In this document: positions 38,988 through 45,991 of the stretch, piece after piece
How the letters are laid out: every line of letters begins with the position of its first letter
How positions within the stretch are numbered: position 1 is the first letter of the stretch
Assembly: GCF_008364555.1 (NCBI RefSeq)
Contig: NZ_VTUC01000002.1
Coordinates: forward strand, 248,001 to 312,000
Direction of reading: 5' to 3'
From: Enterobacter vonholyi
Lineage (GTDB): Bacteria; Pseudomonadota; Gammaproteobacteria; Enterobacterales; Enterobacteriaceae
DNA length: 64,000 nucleotides
Notes under the pieces: generated by a model
Database searches by the model: none
The model's input: only the letters and a program-made list of their open reading frames with translations
Told to the model about the DNA's origin: nothing
Position numbers and translations under genes: made by a program

Positions 38988-40105
38988 AGAGGTGACATTC
39001 CACTAAAGATGTAAAGGGAGCCCGCGGCGCTTCCCAGCGTCAGAATGCGTCCCAAAAATGCAACGGCCGGATACTGCAAGCCCCGGTGCAATGCCGGGCT
39101 GCGTTTGGCTAACCACAGCAGCATGTTATGAGTGACGGAAATCGCGCCAAACAGCGCGCCGCTGATGACGTAATGGCGTTCCAGGCCATTCCATGCCCCC
39201 ATGCAGAACAGGGTGCAAAAAATACCGATATTTTGCGCCAGCGTTTTGTTCTGACGGAAAAAGTTGAACTTCATCAGGTTCATATAAACGGGCATAAAGA
39301 CCACATCGCGCAGCCATTCAGACAGGCTGATGTGGAAGCGGCGCCAGAAATCCTGCGGGTTCTTTGCCAGAAGCGGCATATTGAAGTTTGCCGGAATGTT
39401 GAGTCCAAACAGGCGGCCTGCGCCGATGGCCATATTGCTGTAGCCCGCAAAATCAAAGTACAGATAGGCGCTATAGGCAATCGACATCACCACGCCCACG
39501 GTCAGCGTAAACGGCTTATGGCTCCAGGGCTGCACGACAAGTGAGTCAACCAGCATCGCAAACAGGAACTTCTGGATAATGCCGGTAATGATTTGCTCCA
39601 GCGCCACTAAAAACTGTTCGCGAGTAAGGGCAAAGACGGGCTTGCTGACGTCGCTCATCCATGTCCGCCAGCGGTACATTGGGCCCGCCAGAATAATAAA
39701 GGGCATAAACAGATAGCAGAAATAGTGCAGGAAATTCTGCCCTTCTTTTTTACTGCGATAGAGCAGCACGTCCACCGCGCGGAACGTCATAAAAGAGAGG
39801 CCGATCATGCCGAGATGGTGATTAACGTGCAGTTTCACCAAAAATAAAGGAAGCAGCGTTAACACAATCGCCTGCCAGGTTTTTAACCATCCTTTTTCTT
39901 TTAACGCGGCGACAAGGTAAAAACTAAAAAAAACGACCGCGGGAACACGGTAATCACCCTGAAAAATATAGCCCCAGCCTAATGCGGCCAGGACGGATAA
40001 GGCCGATAAATAAGTCAGGCGATGGCGTAATACGCGATTGACCAGCGCAAACGCCAGCGCGGATGAAAACAAATAAACAAAAAACATTCCTGAGCTATAC
40101 ATCAT
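38984..40105 (-). CDS. dltB: DltB-like MBOAT acyltransferase
   Basis: Polytopic inner-membrane protein of 373 residues with about ten hydrophobic segments, of the membrane-bound O-acyltransferase family. Hallmarks are WRRFHISLSEWLRDVVFMP and the catalytic His in WNGLERHYVISGA. In the Dlt pathway DltB takes the acyl group from the DltC thioester and moves it to the C-terminal Tyr of DltX on the outer face. It starts at ATG 40105 (an ATG follows in frame), 6 bases after the dltX stop. Confidence 0.9.
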   Translation of the reverse strand: MMYSSGMFFVYLFSSALAFALVNRVLRHRLTYLSALSVLAALGWGYIFQGDYRVPAVVFFSFYLVAALKEKGWLKTWQAIVLTLLPLFLVKLHVNHHLGMIGLSFMTFRAVDVLLYRSKKEGQNFLHYFCYLFMPFIILAGPMYRWRTWMSDVSKPVFALTREQFLVALEQIITGIIQKFLFAMLVDSLVVQPWSHKPFTLTVGVVMSIAYSAYLYFDFAGYSNMAIGAGRLFGLNIPANFNMPLLAKNPQDFWRRFHISLSEWLRDVVFMPVYMNLMKFNFFRQNKTLAQNIGIFCTLFCMGAWNGLERHYVISGALFGAISVTHNMLLWLAKRSPALHRGLQYPAVAFLGRILTLGSAAGSLYIFSGMSPL

Positions 40106-40111
40106 TCGGCC

Positions 40112-40234
40112 TCAGAATTTTTGATATTCAAAATGCAGCTGCATACTCATGCTGTCATCGACAGAGGTCCACGCGACGACGGTAATCGCCAGCAGGAGAT
40201 AAAGGAAAAAAAGACGGATCGCAATTTTCATCAT
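40112..40234 (-). CDS. dltX: DltX-like transmembrane microprotein with acyl-shuttle C-terminus
   Basis: Small ORF of 40 codons. One hydrophobic helix (about residues 7-22, RLFFLYLLLAITVVAW) follows a basic N-terminus, and the chain ends in HFEYQKF. The last six residues FEYQKF fit the FxYxxF-type C-terminal hexapeptide of Gram-positive DltX, whose Tyr carries the acyl group from DltB to DltD. The topology puts that tail in the periplasm. The start ATG at 40234 overlaps the dltD stop (ATGATGA), and dltB begins 6 bases after the stop, so it is translationally placed inside the operon. It is too short for standard ORF cut-offs. Confidence 0.82.
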   Translation of the reverse strand: MMKIAIRLFFLYLLLAITVVAWTSVDDSMSMQLHFEYQKF

Positions 40235-41388
40235 TTAAAACTCTGTGCAATAAAGCGAATCATAGGAACCCAGGCCAGTTCGGAAGGGTGCAAACGATCC
40301 CAGTTCCAGCCATTCTGATAAGGCATGGCGTACATATCTAAATAGGGGATCTGGTTCTTTTCCAGAATGGTTTTAATTTGCTTATCAACCGGGCGGAAGG
40401 TATCGGTGTTGTAAAGCGCCCAGGGGTTAACCGGGTCGACGATAGCAATCACCTGCACGTGATGTTCTTTCAGCAGCTGGACGGTTTTACTGAAAGCGGC
40501 GATTTGCGCAGGCACGACCGGCGTGTCGTCCCACTGTTGCCGCGTACCGTCCTCTTCGTAAATCGTTTTGTCCATCCACAGGGTGGCCGCGCTCTGCTGG
40601 CGTTTTTTATTTAACTCGCGGGCATTCGCCAGCTCTTTATCCCAGTCAGGGATAATGTGGGTGGCTGGCTGCGGCGGCCAGGTCTGAACCGTCTGGGGCC
40701 TAATGTTGAGCAGCGACAGCCAGTCGTTTTTTATCATGGTACAGACGTTCGCAAACTGGAAGCTCAGCTCGTCCCAGATCAGATCGGGATGCCAGCCAAA
40801 GACGCGCATTTGGCCAAAGGTTAAATGGCTTATTTCTTTACTATCAATATGCTTTAAATAATTAACCAGCAGCGGGCGCGCCTGCGGATCCTTCACCAGT
40901 GGATTAAAAATAGAGCCGGGGAAATTATCGGCATAAATAGCCGGTGGCAGCCCTTTTGAGTAAAAGCTGTCAGGCGCCAGCAGCAAAACAACTTTACTGT
41001 TTGCGTTAAGGCTATTTTTAAAGCGTGAGAATAGTAAAAATTGCGTTTCATCATCGACAAACGCATCGCCATACGCCACGACGGGTTTGTGTAATTGCTT
41101 ATTAAAGTAATTATATACAGCGTAATGTTCATCTTCTGAGGTGGCAACCTCAGACGCGCCAATGAAGAAAATAGCATTCCCTTCTAAGGCATGAGAAATA
41201 GTGGCAATTTTTTCCGCCTGTTCTTTAGGCGTACCCGCCATTGATTTAATCAGCGGCTGGAAAGTGAGCGGTGGATCGAAACTCGTCACCAGCGGGTGAA
41301 CACAGAGAAACAAAATGGCCAGCGTCGCCATCAGGAAATGTAAGCAAAGCGAATTTTTGATTTTCATCATCAACCAGTAACACTGCAT
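40231..41388 (-). CDS. dltD: DltD-like SGNH-type acyl transferase
   Basis: Protein of up to 385 residues with one N-terminal membrane anchor (about residues 12-36) and a periplasmic domain. The nucleophile Ser is in FFIGASEVA and the Asp/His pair in WDRLHPSELAW, the SGNH triad arrangement of DltD. It should move the acyl group from DltX to the final envelope acceptor, which in a Gram-negative cannot be lipoteichoic acid. First gene of the operon. The start is uncertain: ATG 41388 is the longest, and ATG 41370/41367 shorten it by six or seven residues; none has a strong ribosome-binding site. Confidence 0.85.
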   Translation of the reverse strand: MQCYWLMMKIKNSLCLHFLMATLAILFLCVHPLVTSFDPPLTFQPLIKSMAGTPKEQAEKIATISHALEGNAIFFIGASEVATSEDEHYAVYNYFNKQLHKPVVAYGDAFVDDETQFLLFSRFKNSLNANSKVVLLLAPDSFYSKGLPPAIYADNFPGSIFNPLVKDPQARPLLVNYLKHIDSKEISHLTFGQMRVFGWHPDLIWDELSFQFANVCTMIKNDWLSLLNIRPQTVQTWPPQPATHIIPDWDKELANARELNKKRQQSAATLWMDKTIYEEDGTRQQWDDTPVVPAQIAAFSKTVQLLKEHHVQVIAIVDPVNPWALYNTDTFRPVDKQIKTILEKNQIPYLDMYAMPYQNGWNWDRLHPSELAWVPMIRFIAQSFK

Positions 41389-41423
41389 GGCAGTAATTTC
41401 TAAATCTGTGGCTACTCAGATTT

Positions 41424-41440
41424 ATAACAATTACACAACA
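41424..41440 (-). promoter_or_regulatory. Possible PhoP-box-like direct repeat upstream of dltD
   Basis: On the minus strand TGTTGT and TGTTAT start 11 bases apart, the spacing of PhoP boxes (consensus TGTTTA-N5-TGTTTA), 36 bases upstream of the dltD frame. Each half matches at only 4 of 6 positions, so this is weak. The rest of 41441-41603 is AT-rich with no gene seen. Confidence 0.25.
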
Positions 41441-41603
41441 AATGACCGTTTATTTTTGTGGCATTCTATACCAGAGAGTTTTAAAACGATGAGTGTTGCT
41501 ATGTTACGGTATGTACAAGGTCGCGGAGAGTGATGTGAAGTCAGCGTTTGGGTGACTTTTTGCGCAGTCAAACGCCTGTGGGGAAAAATAGAAAAATTCC
41601 TGC

Positions 41604-41632
41604 TTTACAAGGCGCTAATAGATGTTTATAGT
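41604..41632 (+). promoter_or_regulatory. Sigma-70 promoter of the second tRNA-Ser gene
   Basis: TTTACA and TATAGT with 17 bases between, then a GCGCC discriminator, as before copy 1. Confidence 0.8.
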
Positions 41633-41644
41633 GCGCCTCACTTT

Positions 41645-41732
41645 GGAAGCGTGGCCGAGCGGTTGAAGGCACCGGTCTTGAAAACCGGCGACCCGAAAGG
41701 GTTCTAGAGTTCGAATCTCTACGCTTCCGCCA
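41645..41732 (+). tRNA. tRNA-Ser (anticodon UGA), copy 2
   Basis: Complete 88-base tRNA with encoded CCA and anticodon TGA. It differs from copy 1 at three bases. Acceptor position 6 is C instead of T, turning a T-G wobble into C-G. Two T-arm changes (C to T and G to A) form a compensatory pair. It has its own promoter and terminator. The GC-rich hpx cluster begins just behind it. Confidence 0.97.
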
Positions 41733-41740
41733 AATTCGAA

Positions 41741-41774
41741 AACTCTGCGATAGCAATATCGCAGGGTTTTTTTC
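41741..41774 (+). terminator. Terminator of tRNA-Ser copy 2
   Basis: Stem CTGCGATA / TATCGCAG with loop GCAA, followed by seven T. It overlaps the 3' end region of convergent hpxE. Confidence 0.88.
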
Positions 41775-41777
41775 GTT

Positions 41778-42713
41778 TTACAGCCCAATCACCAGCTCCC
41801 CGGAATGGCTTCGCGAACAGCACAGCGCCACCTGCTGGTTCGTCGCGCTTTTTTCCGCCTCCGACTGCACGCTATCCCGGTGATCCACCACGCCGTCAAT
41901 CACCGGCGTCAGGCACGCGCCGCAGATCCCCATTTCGCATGACAGCGGAATGTCCACCCCGTTTTCCTGTAATACCTGGGCGATGGTCTTATCCGCAGGC
42001 ACCGGCCAGCGCTCACCGGTGGAGGCCAGTTTGACCGTGAAAATCTCCCCGGTTTCACCGCCTGCGGCGGGCGCAACGGGTTGAAACGCCTCGCTGTGAA
42101 GTTGGGCGTCATCCCATCCCTTTGCAGTGGCGACCTCACACACTTTTTCCATAAATCCTGCCGGTCCGCATATCCAGGCGTGAAGCCCCGCCTCGGGCGC
42201 GGGGAGATGCTCTGCCAGCGTTATGCGCGGGCTGGCGGTATGAATGAGGCACTCATCGAACCGGGAGAGTTCACGCGTAAACGCCGCGCTTTCGCGGTTT
42301 CTGACGTAATAGTGCAGCGTAAACGGCGTTCCGGTCGCCTTCAGCTGCAGGGCCATCGCGTACAGCGGCGTAATGCCAATGCCCGCCGCCAGCAGCAAAA
42401 CCCGCTCAGCCTGCTGAAGCGGAAACAGGTTGCGCGGGGCCGATATCATCAGCTTCTGCCCGGGACGCAGCGTCTCGTGAACGTAGCGCGACCCGCCGCG
42501 CGAGGCGGTTTCACGCCCCACGCAAATAAGATAGCTCTCGTCCCCACATGCTCCGGTCAGTGAATACTGGCGCACCACGCCGCAGGGCAGGTGGACATCA
42601 ACGTGCGCGCCGGCCTGCCACGTCGGGAGCGCTTCGCCGTTTTCAGCCACCAGCCTGACGGCGAGGCTTTTGTCGCCCTCACGCCACAGCCCGTCAACAA
42701 TTACGCTCAGCAT
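41778..42713 (-). CDS. hpxE: HpxE, reductase of the two-component hypoxanthine/xanthine oxygenase
   Basis: Phthalate-dioxygenase-reductase-type protein of 311 residues. A flavin-binding domain (RQYSLTGA near residue 50) and a pyridine-nucleotide domain (LLAAGIGITPLYAMA) precede a C-terminal plant-type 2Fe-2S domain (SCEMGICGACL, later ALCC). It passes electrons from NAD(P)H to HpxD. In Klebsiella HpxDE replaces molybdenum xanthine dehydrogenase. ATG 42713 follows an ideal GGAGG ribosome-binding site. The gene overlaps hpxD slightly at the longer alternative start. Last gene of hpxO-hpxD-hpxE. Confidence 0.92.
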   Translation of the reverse strand: MLSVIVDGLWREGDKSLAVRLVAENGEALPTWQAGAHVDVHLPCGVVRQYSLTGACGDESYLICVGRETASRGGSRYVHETLRPGQKLMISAPRNLFPLQQAERVLLLAAGIGITPLYAMALQLKATGTPFTLHYYVRNRESAAFTRELSRFDECLIHTASPRITLAEHLPAPEAGLHAWICGPAGFMEKVCEVATAKGWDDAQLHSEAFQPVAPAAGGETGEIFTVKLASTGERWPVPADKTIAQVLQENGVDIPLSCEMGICGACLTPVIDGVVDHRDSVQSEAEKSATNQQVALCCSRSHSGELVIGL

Positions 42714-42724
42714 ATCGGCCTCCG

Positions 42725-43762
42725 TCATACCAGGAAAAATTCGCCAAAGCCCATCTTCTTCAGCCCCCGACGGTAGGCAATTGAGCTTTTATCTGCGGGA
42801 ATATGGGCTTCCAGCGTCAGATCCAGCGGCAGGCTTTCCGGGCGCTGGGTTTCGACCATCAGGCGATCCTCTTCAAAAATGCGCAGGTTAAAGGCATGCA
42901 CATCCTCCACCGGAATATGCAGGTCAAAGTTGCGGGCGATAGGGGCGAACATGCGGGTCACGCGCGACGACACGGGCGACGCGGCGTTCATGATCGCCAG
43001 CCGCGATTCACCCGGAAAATGAATCGTCAGGGTAGCGGTAAACGGCAGGTGCATTTCAAAATGGCGCAGCCACTGGAACCCTTCTGGTGCCTGCACGTCC
43101 GAACTGGCGGGATAGTTGCTCACGGAGCTCCAGTAATCCGCCACGAAGCCGAACGGCGTCTCCTGCGGCTGATAGGCAGGTACAAGCTGATTATTGGGGT
43201 CGGCAAAGGTTTCGGTGTGGATCCACGCAAAGTGCGCCACGTCCAGAAAACCCTCTACCTGACGTCCGGCAAAGCCGTTTACCTCAAACGCCGGGCAGTT
43301 AATCTGCTGAAATCCGTCGTCATCCCAGTGCGGCATGGCGGGCAGCGGCGCGGGGTTATCCGGATCAAAGGCCAGGCAGGTCCAGATCAGCCCGTACCGC
43401 TCTTCCACGGCGTAGTTAATCAGGTTCAGCTTCGCCGGAACGGGCTGGTCGGGGCTGGAGGGAATACGGTTGCAGCGCCCGTCCTCCCCAAAGCGTAAAC
43501 CATGATAGGGGCAGATAATCCCGTGCTCATCGTGAAAGCCGAGCGTCAGCGGCACGCCGCGGTGCGGGCAAACGTCACGGGCGACCACAACCTGGTCGTT
43601 TATCCGGTAAATCACCAGCTGTTCATCCAGCAGCGTCGCTTTGATCGGCGCCGGACCGACGTCGCAGGCGCGCGCGACCGGATGCCAGCATTTCGCCAGA
43701 CGCAGCCAGTCCTCTGGCTCAAACGTACAGTGGGCGGGTGGAGTCGGTTCTCTTTTCATCAT
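42725..43762 (-). CDS. hpxD: HpxD, Rieske non-haem iron oxygenase for (hypo)xanthine
   Basis: Oxygenase subunit of 345 residues. The Rieske 2Fe-2S ligands are in CPHRG and CPYHG near residues 67-90, and the mononuclear iron ligands in FLDVAHFAWIH near 190. With HpxE it hydroxylates hypoxanthine to xanthine and xanthine to urate. ATG 43762 (next ATG 43759) follows GAGGGATA and gives a start of MMKREPTPPAH. It lies 14 bases after hpxO, so urate formation and urate oxidation are co-expressed. Confidence 0.92.
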   Translation of the reverse strand: MMKREPTPPAHCTFEPEDWLRLAKCWHPVARACDVGPAPIKATLLDEQLVIYRINDQVVVARDVCPHRGVPLTLGFHDEHGIICPYHGLRFGEDGRCNRIPSSPDQPVPAKLNLINYAVEERYGLIWTCLAFDPDNPAPLPAMPHWDDDGFQQINCPAFEVNGFAGRQVEGFLDVAHFAWIHTETFADPNNQLVPAYQPQETPFGFVADYWSSVSNYPASSDVQAPEGFQWLRHFEMHLPFTATLTIHFPGESRLAIMNAASPVSSRVTRMFAPIARNFDLHIPVEDVHAFNLRIFEEDRLMVETQRPESLPLDLTLEAHIPADKSSIAYRRGLKKMGFGEFFLV

Positions 43763-43776
43763 TATCCCTCTTGCGT

Positions 43777-44931
43777 TCAGCCTAACGGGCCGCCCTGAAT
43801 GGTCTCGCACAGACCGTTGATGATGCGCTCTCCGGTCTCTTCGCTAAGCTCCTGATACCAGGCCTGCGTCAGCGCCATGTCTTTCCCGTGGGTGACGTCG
43901 CAGCGCTTACGCGCCTTCAGCACCAGGTCGCGCACCCGGTCGCAGCGCAGCGCCTCGTACTGCCGCAGCGCCAGCGTAATATTATGGTTTTCACGCAGGC
44001 ATTCCCCCAGCACTACGGCATCTTCCATCGCCGCGCAGCCGCCCTGGCCGATATCCGGCGTAGTGCTGTGCGCGGCATCGCCGAGCAGCGCGACGTTGCC
44101 GCGCACCAGGCTGTCGAACGGCTCGATATCGTGGATTTCGATGCGGTTGGTCGTTTCAGGATCCAGCGCCGCGATAAGCTTCTGCACCGGCGGCGCCCAG
44201 CCGCGGAAGTAGCCAGTGAGATCGGCGCGCAGGGTGGTGCGATCTTCCGCCAGGCCTGCGGGCAGCGGCACGTCAAAAAAGAAGTAGAAGCGTCCGCCGG
44301 AGACGGGCATCAGCGACACGCGTTTGCCTTCGCCAACGAACATGGTCCACTGGTGCGCCGGGGCGATCTCTTCGTCAATCTTCACCAGCCCGTTCCAGTT
44401 TACGTACCCGGCGTATCGGCGCTCCGGCGTGTATCCCAGCACGTACGGGCGAACCGCCGAGTGGCTGCCGTCGGCGGCAATCAGAAAATCGCCGGTTGCC
44501 GTGGTGCCATCGGTGAAGGTGACGTTCACGCCCGCGTCGTCTTCATGGACGTGTTCCACGCGCTTGCCGAACTGCACCCTGTCGCGCCCCCAGAAGTCCA
44601 GCATTTCGCGCTGGAGTTCAGCGCGCGAGACGGGGCAGGGACGCCCGCCGGTACGCTCAACCAGCGGGGCAAGGCTAAAGCGGGTCAGGGTATCGCCGCG
44701 CCGGTAATCCTTGTAGGCCATAAAACGCATCGGCCCGCCATAGGTCTCGATGATGTCGCCCATGCCGAGGTGCTGCATGCATTTCACGCCGTTAGGCCAG
44801 ATGGAGATGGCCGCCCCGACGGGCCTGATCTCCTTTACGGCTTCAAACACGGTACAGTCGATGCCCGCTTTCTTCAGCGCCACGGCGGCGCTCAGGCCGC
44901 CAATGCCCGCGCCAATCACGATTGCTTTCAT
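43777..44931 (-). CDS. hpxO: FAD-dependent urate hydroxylase HpxO
   Basis: Flavoprotein monooxygenase of 384 residues, the length of the Klebsiella enzyme. The FAD motif GAGIGGLSAA is at residue 7, DG near 155, and GDAAHSTTPDIGQGG near 285. It converts urate to 5-hydroxyisourate using NADH and O2. ATG 44931 follows GGAGAGAAGC. A strong sigma-54 promoter lies upstream (44965-44980). First gene of hpxODE, divergent from hpxQT. Confidence 0.95.
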   Translation of the reverse strand: MKAIVIGAGIGGLSAAVALKKAGIDCTVFEAVKEIRPVGAAISIWPNGVKCMQHLGMGDIIETYGGPMRFMAYKDYRRGDTLTRFSLAPLVERTGGRPCPVSRAELQREMLDFWGRDRVQFGKRVEHVHEDDAGVNVTFTDGTTATGDFLIAADGSHSAVRPYVLGYTPERRYAGYVNWNGLVKIDEEIAPAHQWTMFVGEGKRVSLMPVSGGRFYFFFDVPLPAGLAEDRTTLRADLTGYFRGWAPPVQKLIAALDPETTNRIEIHDIEPFDSLVRGNVALLGDAAHSTTPDIGQGGCAAMEDAVVLGECLRENHNITLALRQYEALRCDRVRDLVLKARKRCDVTHGKDMALTQAWYQELSEETGERIINGLCETIQGGPLG

Positions 44932-44964
44932 GCTTCTCTCCTTTTGCAGGGTGTAAAGACATTC

Positions 44965-44980
44965 AGCAATTTGCGTACCA
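44965..44980 (-). promoter_or_regulatory. Sigma-54 promoter of hpxODE
   Basis: Minus strand TGGTACGCAAATTGCT fits TGGCACG-N4-TTGCW at all but one position, with GG and GC 10 bases apart. The start of transcription would fall near 44953, 22 bases before hpxO. Confidence 0.82.
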
Positions 44981-45020
44981 GGCTGCAGCATGGCGAAAAC
45001 GGCGTTGTAAGGGAGACGTT

Positions 45021-45037
45021 TGCACTGCTAAGGTGCG
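45021..45037. promoter_or_regulatory. NtrC-like binding site between hpxO and hpxQ
   Basis: TGCACTGCTAAGGTGCG fits TGCACC-N5-GGTGCA at 10 of 12 positions. It lies 40 bases upstream of the hpxO sigma-54 promoter and about 85 upstream of the candidate hpxQ promoter. Confidence 0.65.
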
Positions 45038-45122
45038 TAAACGCGGTGAGCGTGCCTTTTTATGAATCAAAAATTTCCAGTTGAGCTATACGGAATCGAC
45101 TGTTTCACGCCCGCGTTCAGGG

Positions 45123-45138
45123 TGGCGTGGTTTGTGCA
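45123..45138 (+). promoter_or_regulatory. Candidate sigma-54 promoter of hpxQT
   Basis: TGGCGTGGTTTGTGCA has the required GG and GC 10 bases apart but a weaker -24 and -12 context. Transcription would start near 45149, 22 bases before hpxQ. Confidence 0.5.
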
Positions 45139-45170
45139 ATAGCCTGGAGAAGGATAATAAAGGAGACACT

Positions 45171-45671
45171 ATGATCGCACTGCACGACTTCAATCAGCTT
45201 CCTGAGAAAGATGCTCTTACGCTGCTTCTGCCCTGCGTGGCGATACCCGGCTGGGCCGACGCGCTGGCTCTGGGGCGGCCATACGCCAGCCGGGACGAAT
45301 TACTCAGTACGGCAAACGCGCTGACGCAAAACTGGGACGAAGCGGAGCTGGCGCAGGCCCTGAGCGCCCATCCGCGCATCGGGGAAAAGTCCGCGGGTTC
45401 AGCGGCGGAGGCGGCGCTGTCGCGTCAGGAGCAGGGCGCTGTGAACGATCGCGATGGTGCTCTTGCCCAGGCGCTGCGCGAGGGCAACGCCCGCTACGAG
45501 GCCCGCTTCGGACGCGTGTTTCTGATCCGCGCGAAGGGCCGCAGCGGCGAGGAGATATTGCGGGCCCTGCACGCGCGGCTGGAGAACAGCGACGCGCAGG
45601 AAGTCCGTGCCGCGCTGGAACAGCTGCGGGAAATTACGCTGCTTCGGCTGGAAGGAGTTATTAGCGAATGA
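45171..45671 (+). CDS. hpxQ: OHCU decarboxylase HpxQ
   Basis: Enzyme of 166 residues that decarboxylates 2-oxo-4-hydroxy-4-carboxy-5-ureidoimidazoline to S-allantoin. The catalytic His lies in LSAHPRIGEKS, and the Glu/Arg/Phe pocket in NARYEARFGRVFLIRAKGRS. ATG 45171 follows AAAGGAGA; the longer frame to 45081 is unsupported. hpxT overlaps its stop as ATGA. Confidence 0.94.
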   Translation: MIALHDFNQLPEKDALTLLLPCVAIPGWADALALGRPYASRDELLSTANALTQNWDEAELAQALSAHPRIGEKSAGSAAEAALSRQEQGAVNDRDGALAQALREGNARYEARFGRVFLIRAKGRSGEEILRALHARLENSDAQEVRAALEQLREITLLRLEGVISE

Positions 45672-45991
45672 GCACACTCAGCACCCATATTCTCGATATC
45701 TCAACGGGCAAGCCCGCGGAGGGCGTAACGGTTCATCTGCAACAGGACGGGAAGACGCTGGCCACGGGCGTGACCAACGCCCAGGGGCGCATCGCCGCGT
45801 TCGTTGCCTCTCTGCCCGCGGGCCGCTATCGGCTGGTGGCGGAGATCGGGGCGTGGTTTAGCGATACCGGCCGGGAGACAATCTACCCCTGTGCGCAAAT
45901 TGATTTTGTGACGGGAGAAACGGCAGACGAGCATTTCCATCTGCCGTTTGTGATTGCCCCCGGCGGGTGGTCAACCTACCGGGGCAGTTGA
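45668..45991 (+). CDS. hpxT: 5-Hydroxyisourate hydrolase HpxT
   Basis: Transthyretin-like enzyme of 107 residues, hydrolysing 5-hydroxyisourate to OHCU. It shows the N-terminal LSTHILDISTGKPA, the FHLP segment and the C-terminal signature YRGS. No signal peptide is present, so it is cytoplasmic. It is coupled to hpxQ. Its last 21 bases overlap the convergent guaD end. Confidence 0.95.
   Translation: MSTLSTHILDISTGKPAEGVTVHLQQDGKTLATGVTNAQGRIAAFVASLPAGRYRLVAEIGAWFSDTGRETIYPCAQIDFVTGETADEHFHLPFVIAPGGWSTYRGS

Noticed and set aside
35488-41732. Classical integrative island with att repeats at tRNA-Ser
   Set aside because: Both tRNA copies are complete with private promoters, and no integrase, phage or conjugation gene lies between them; duplication with insertion is left as a question instead.
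43888-45084. 398-codon frame antisense to hpxO
   Set aside because: Shadow of a gene with FAD motifs; no ribosome-binding site or family features.
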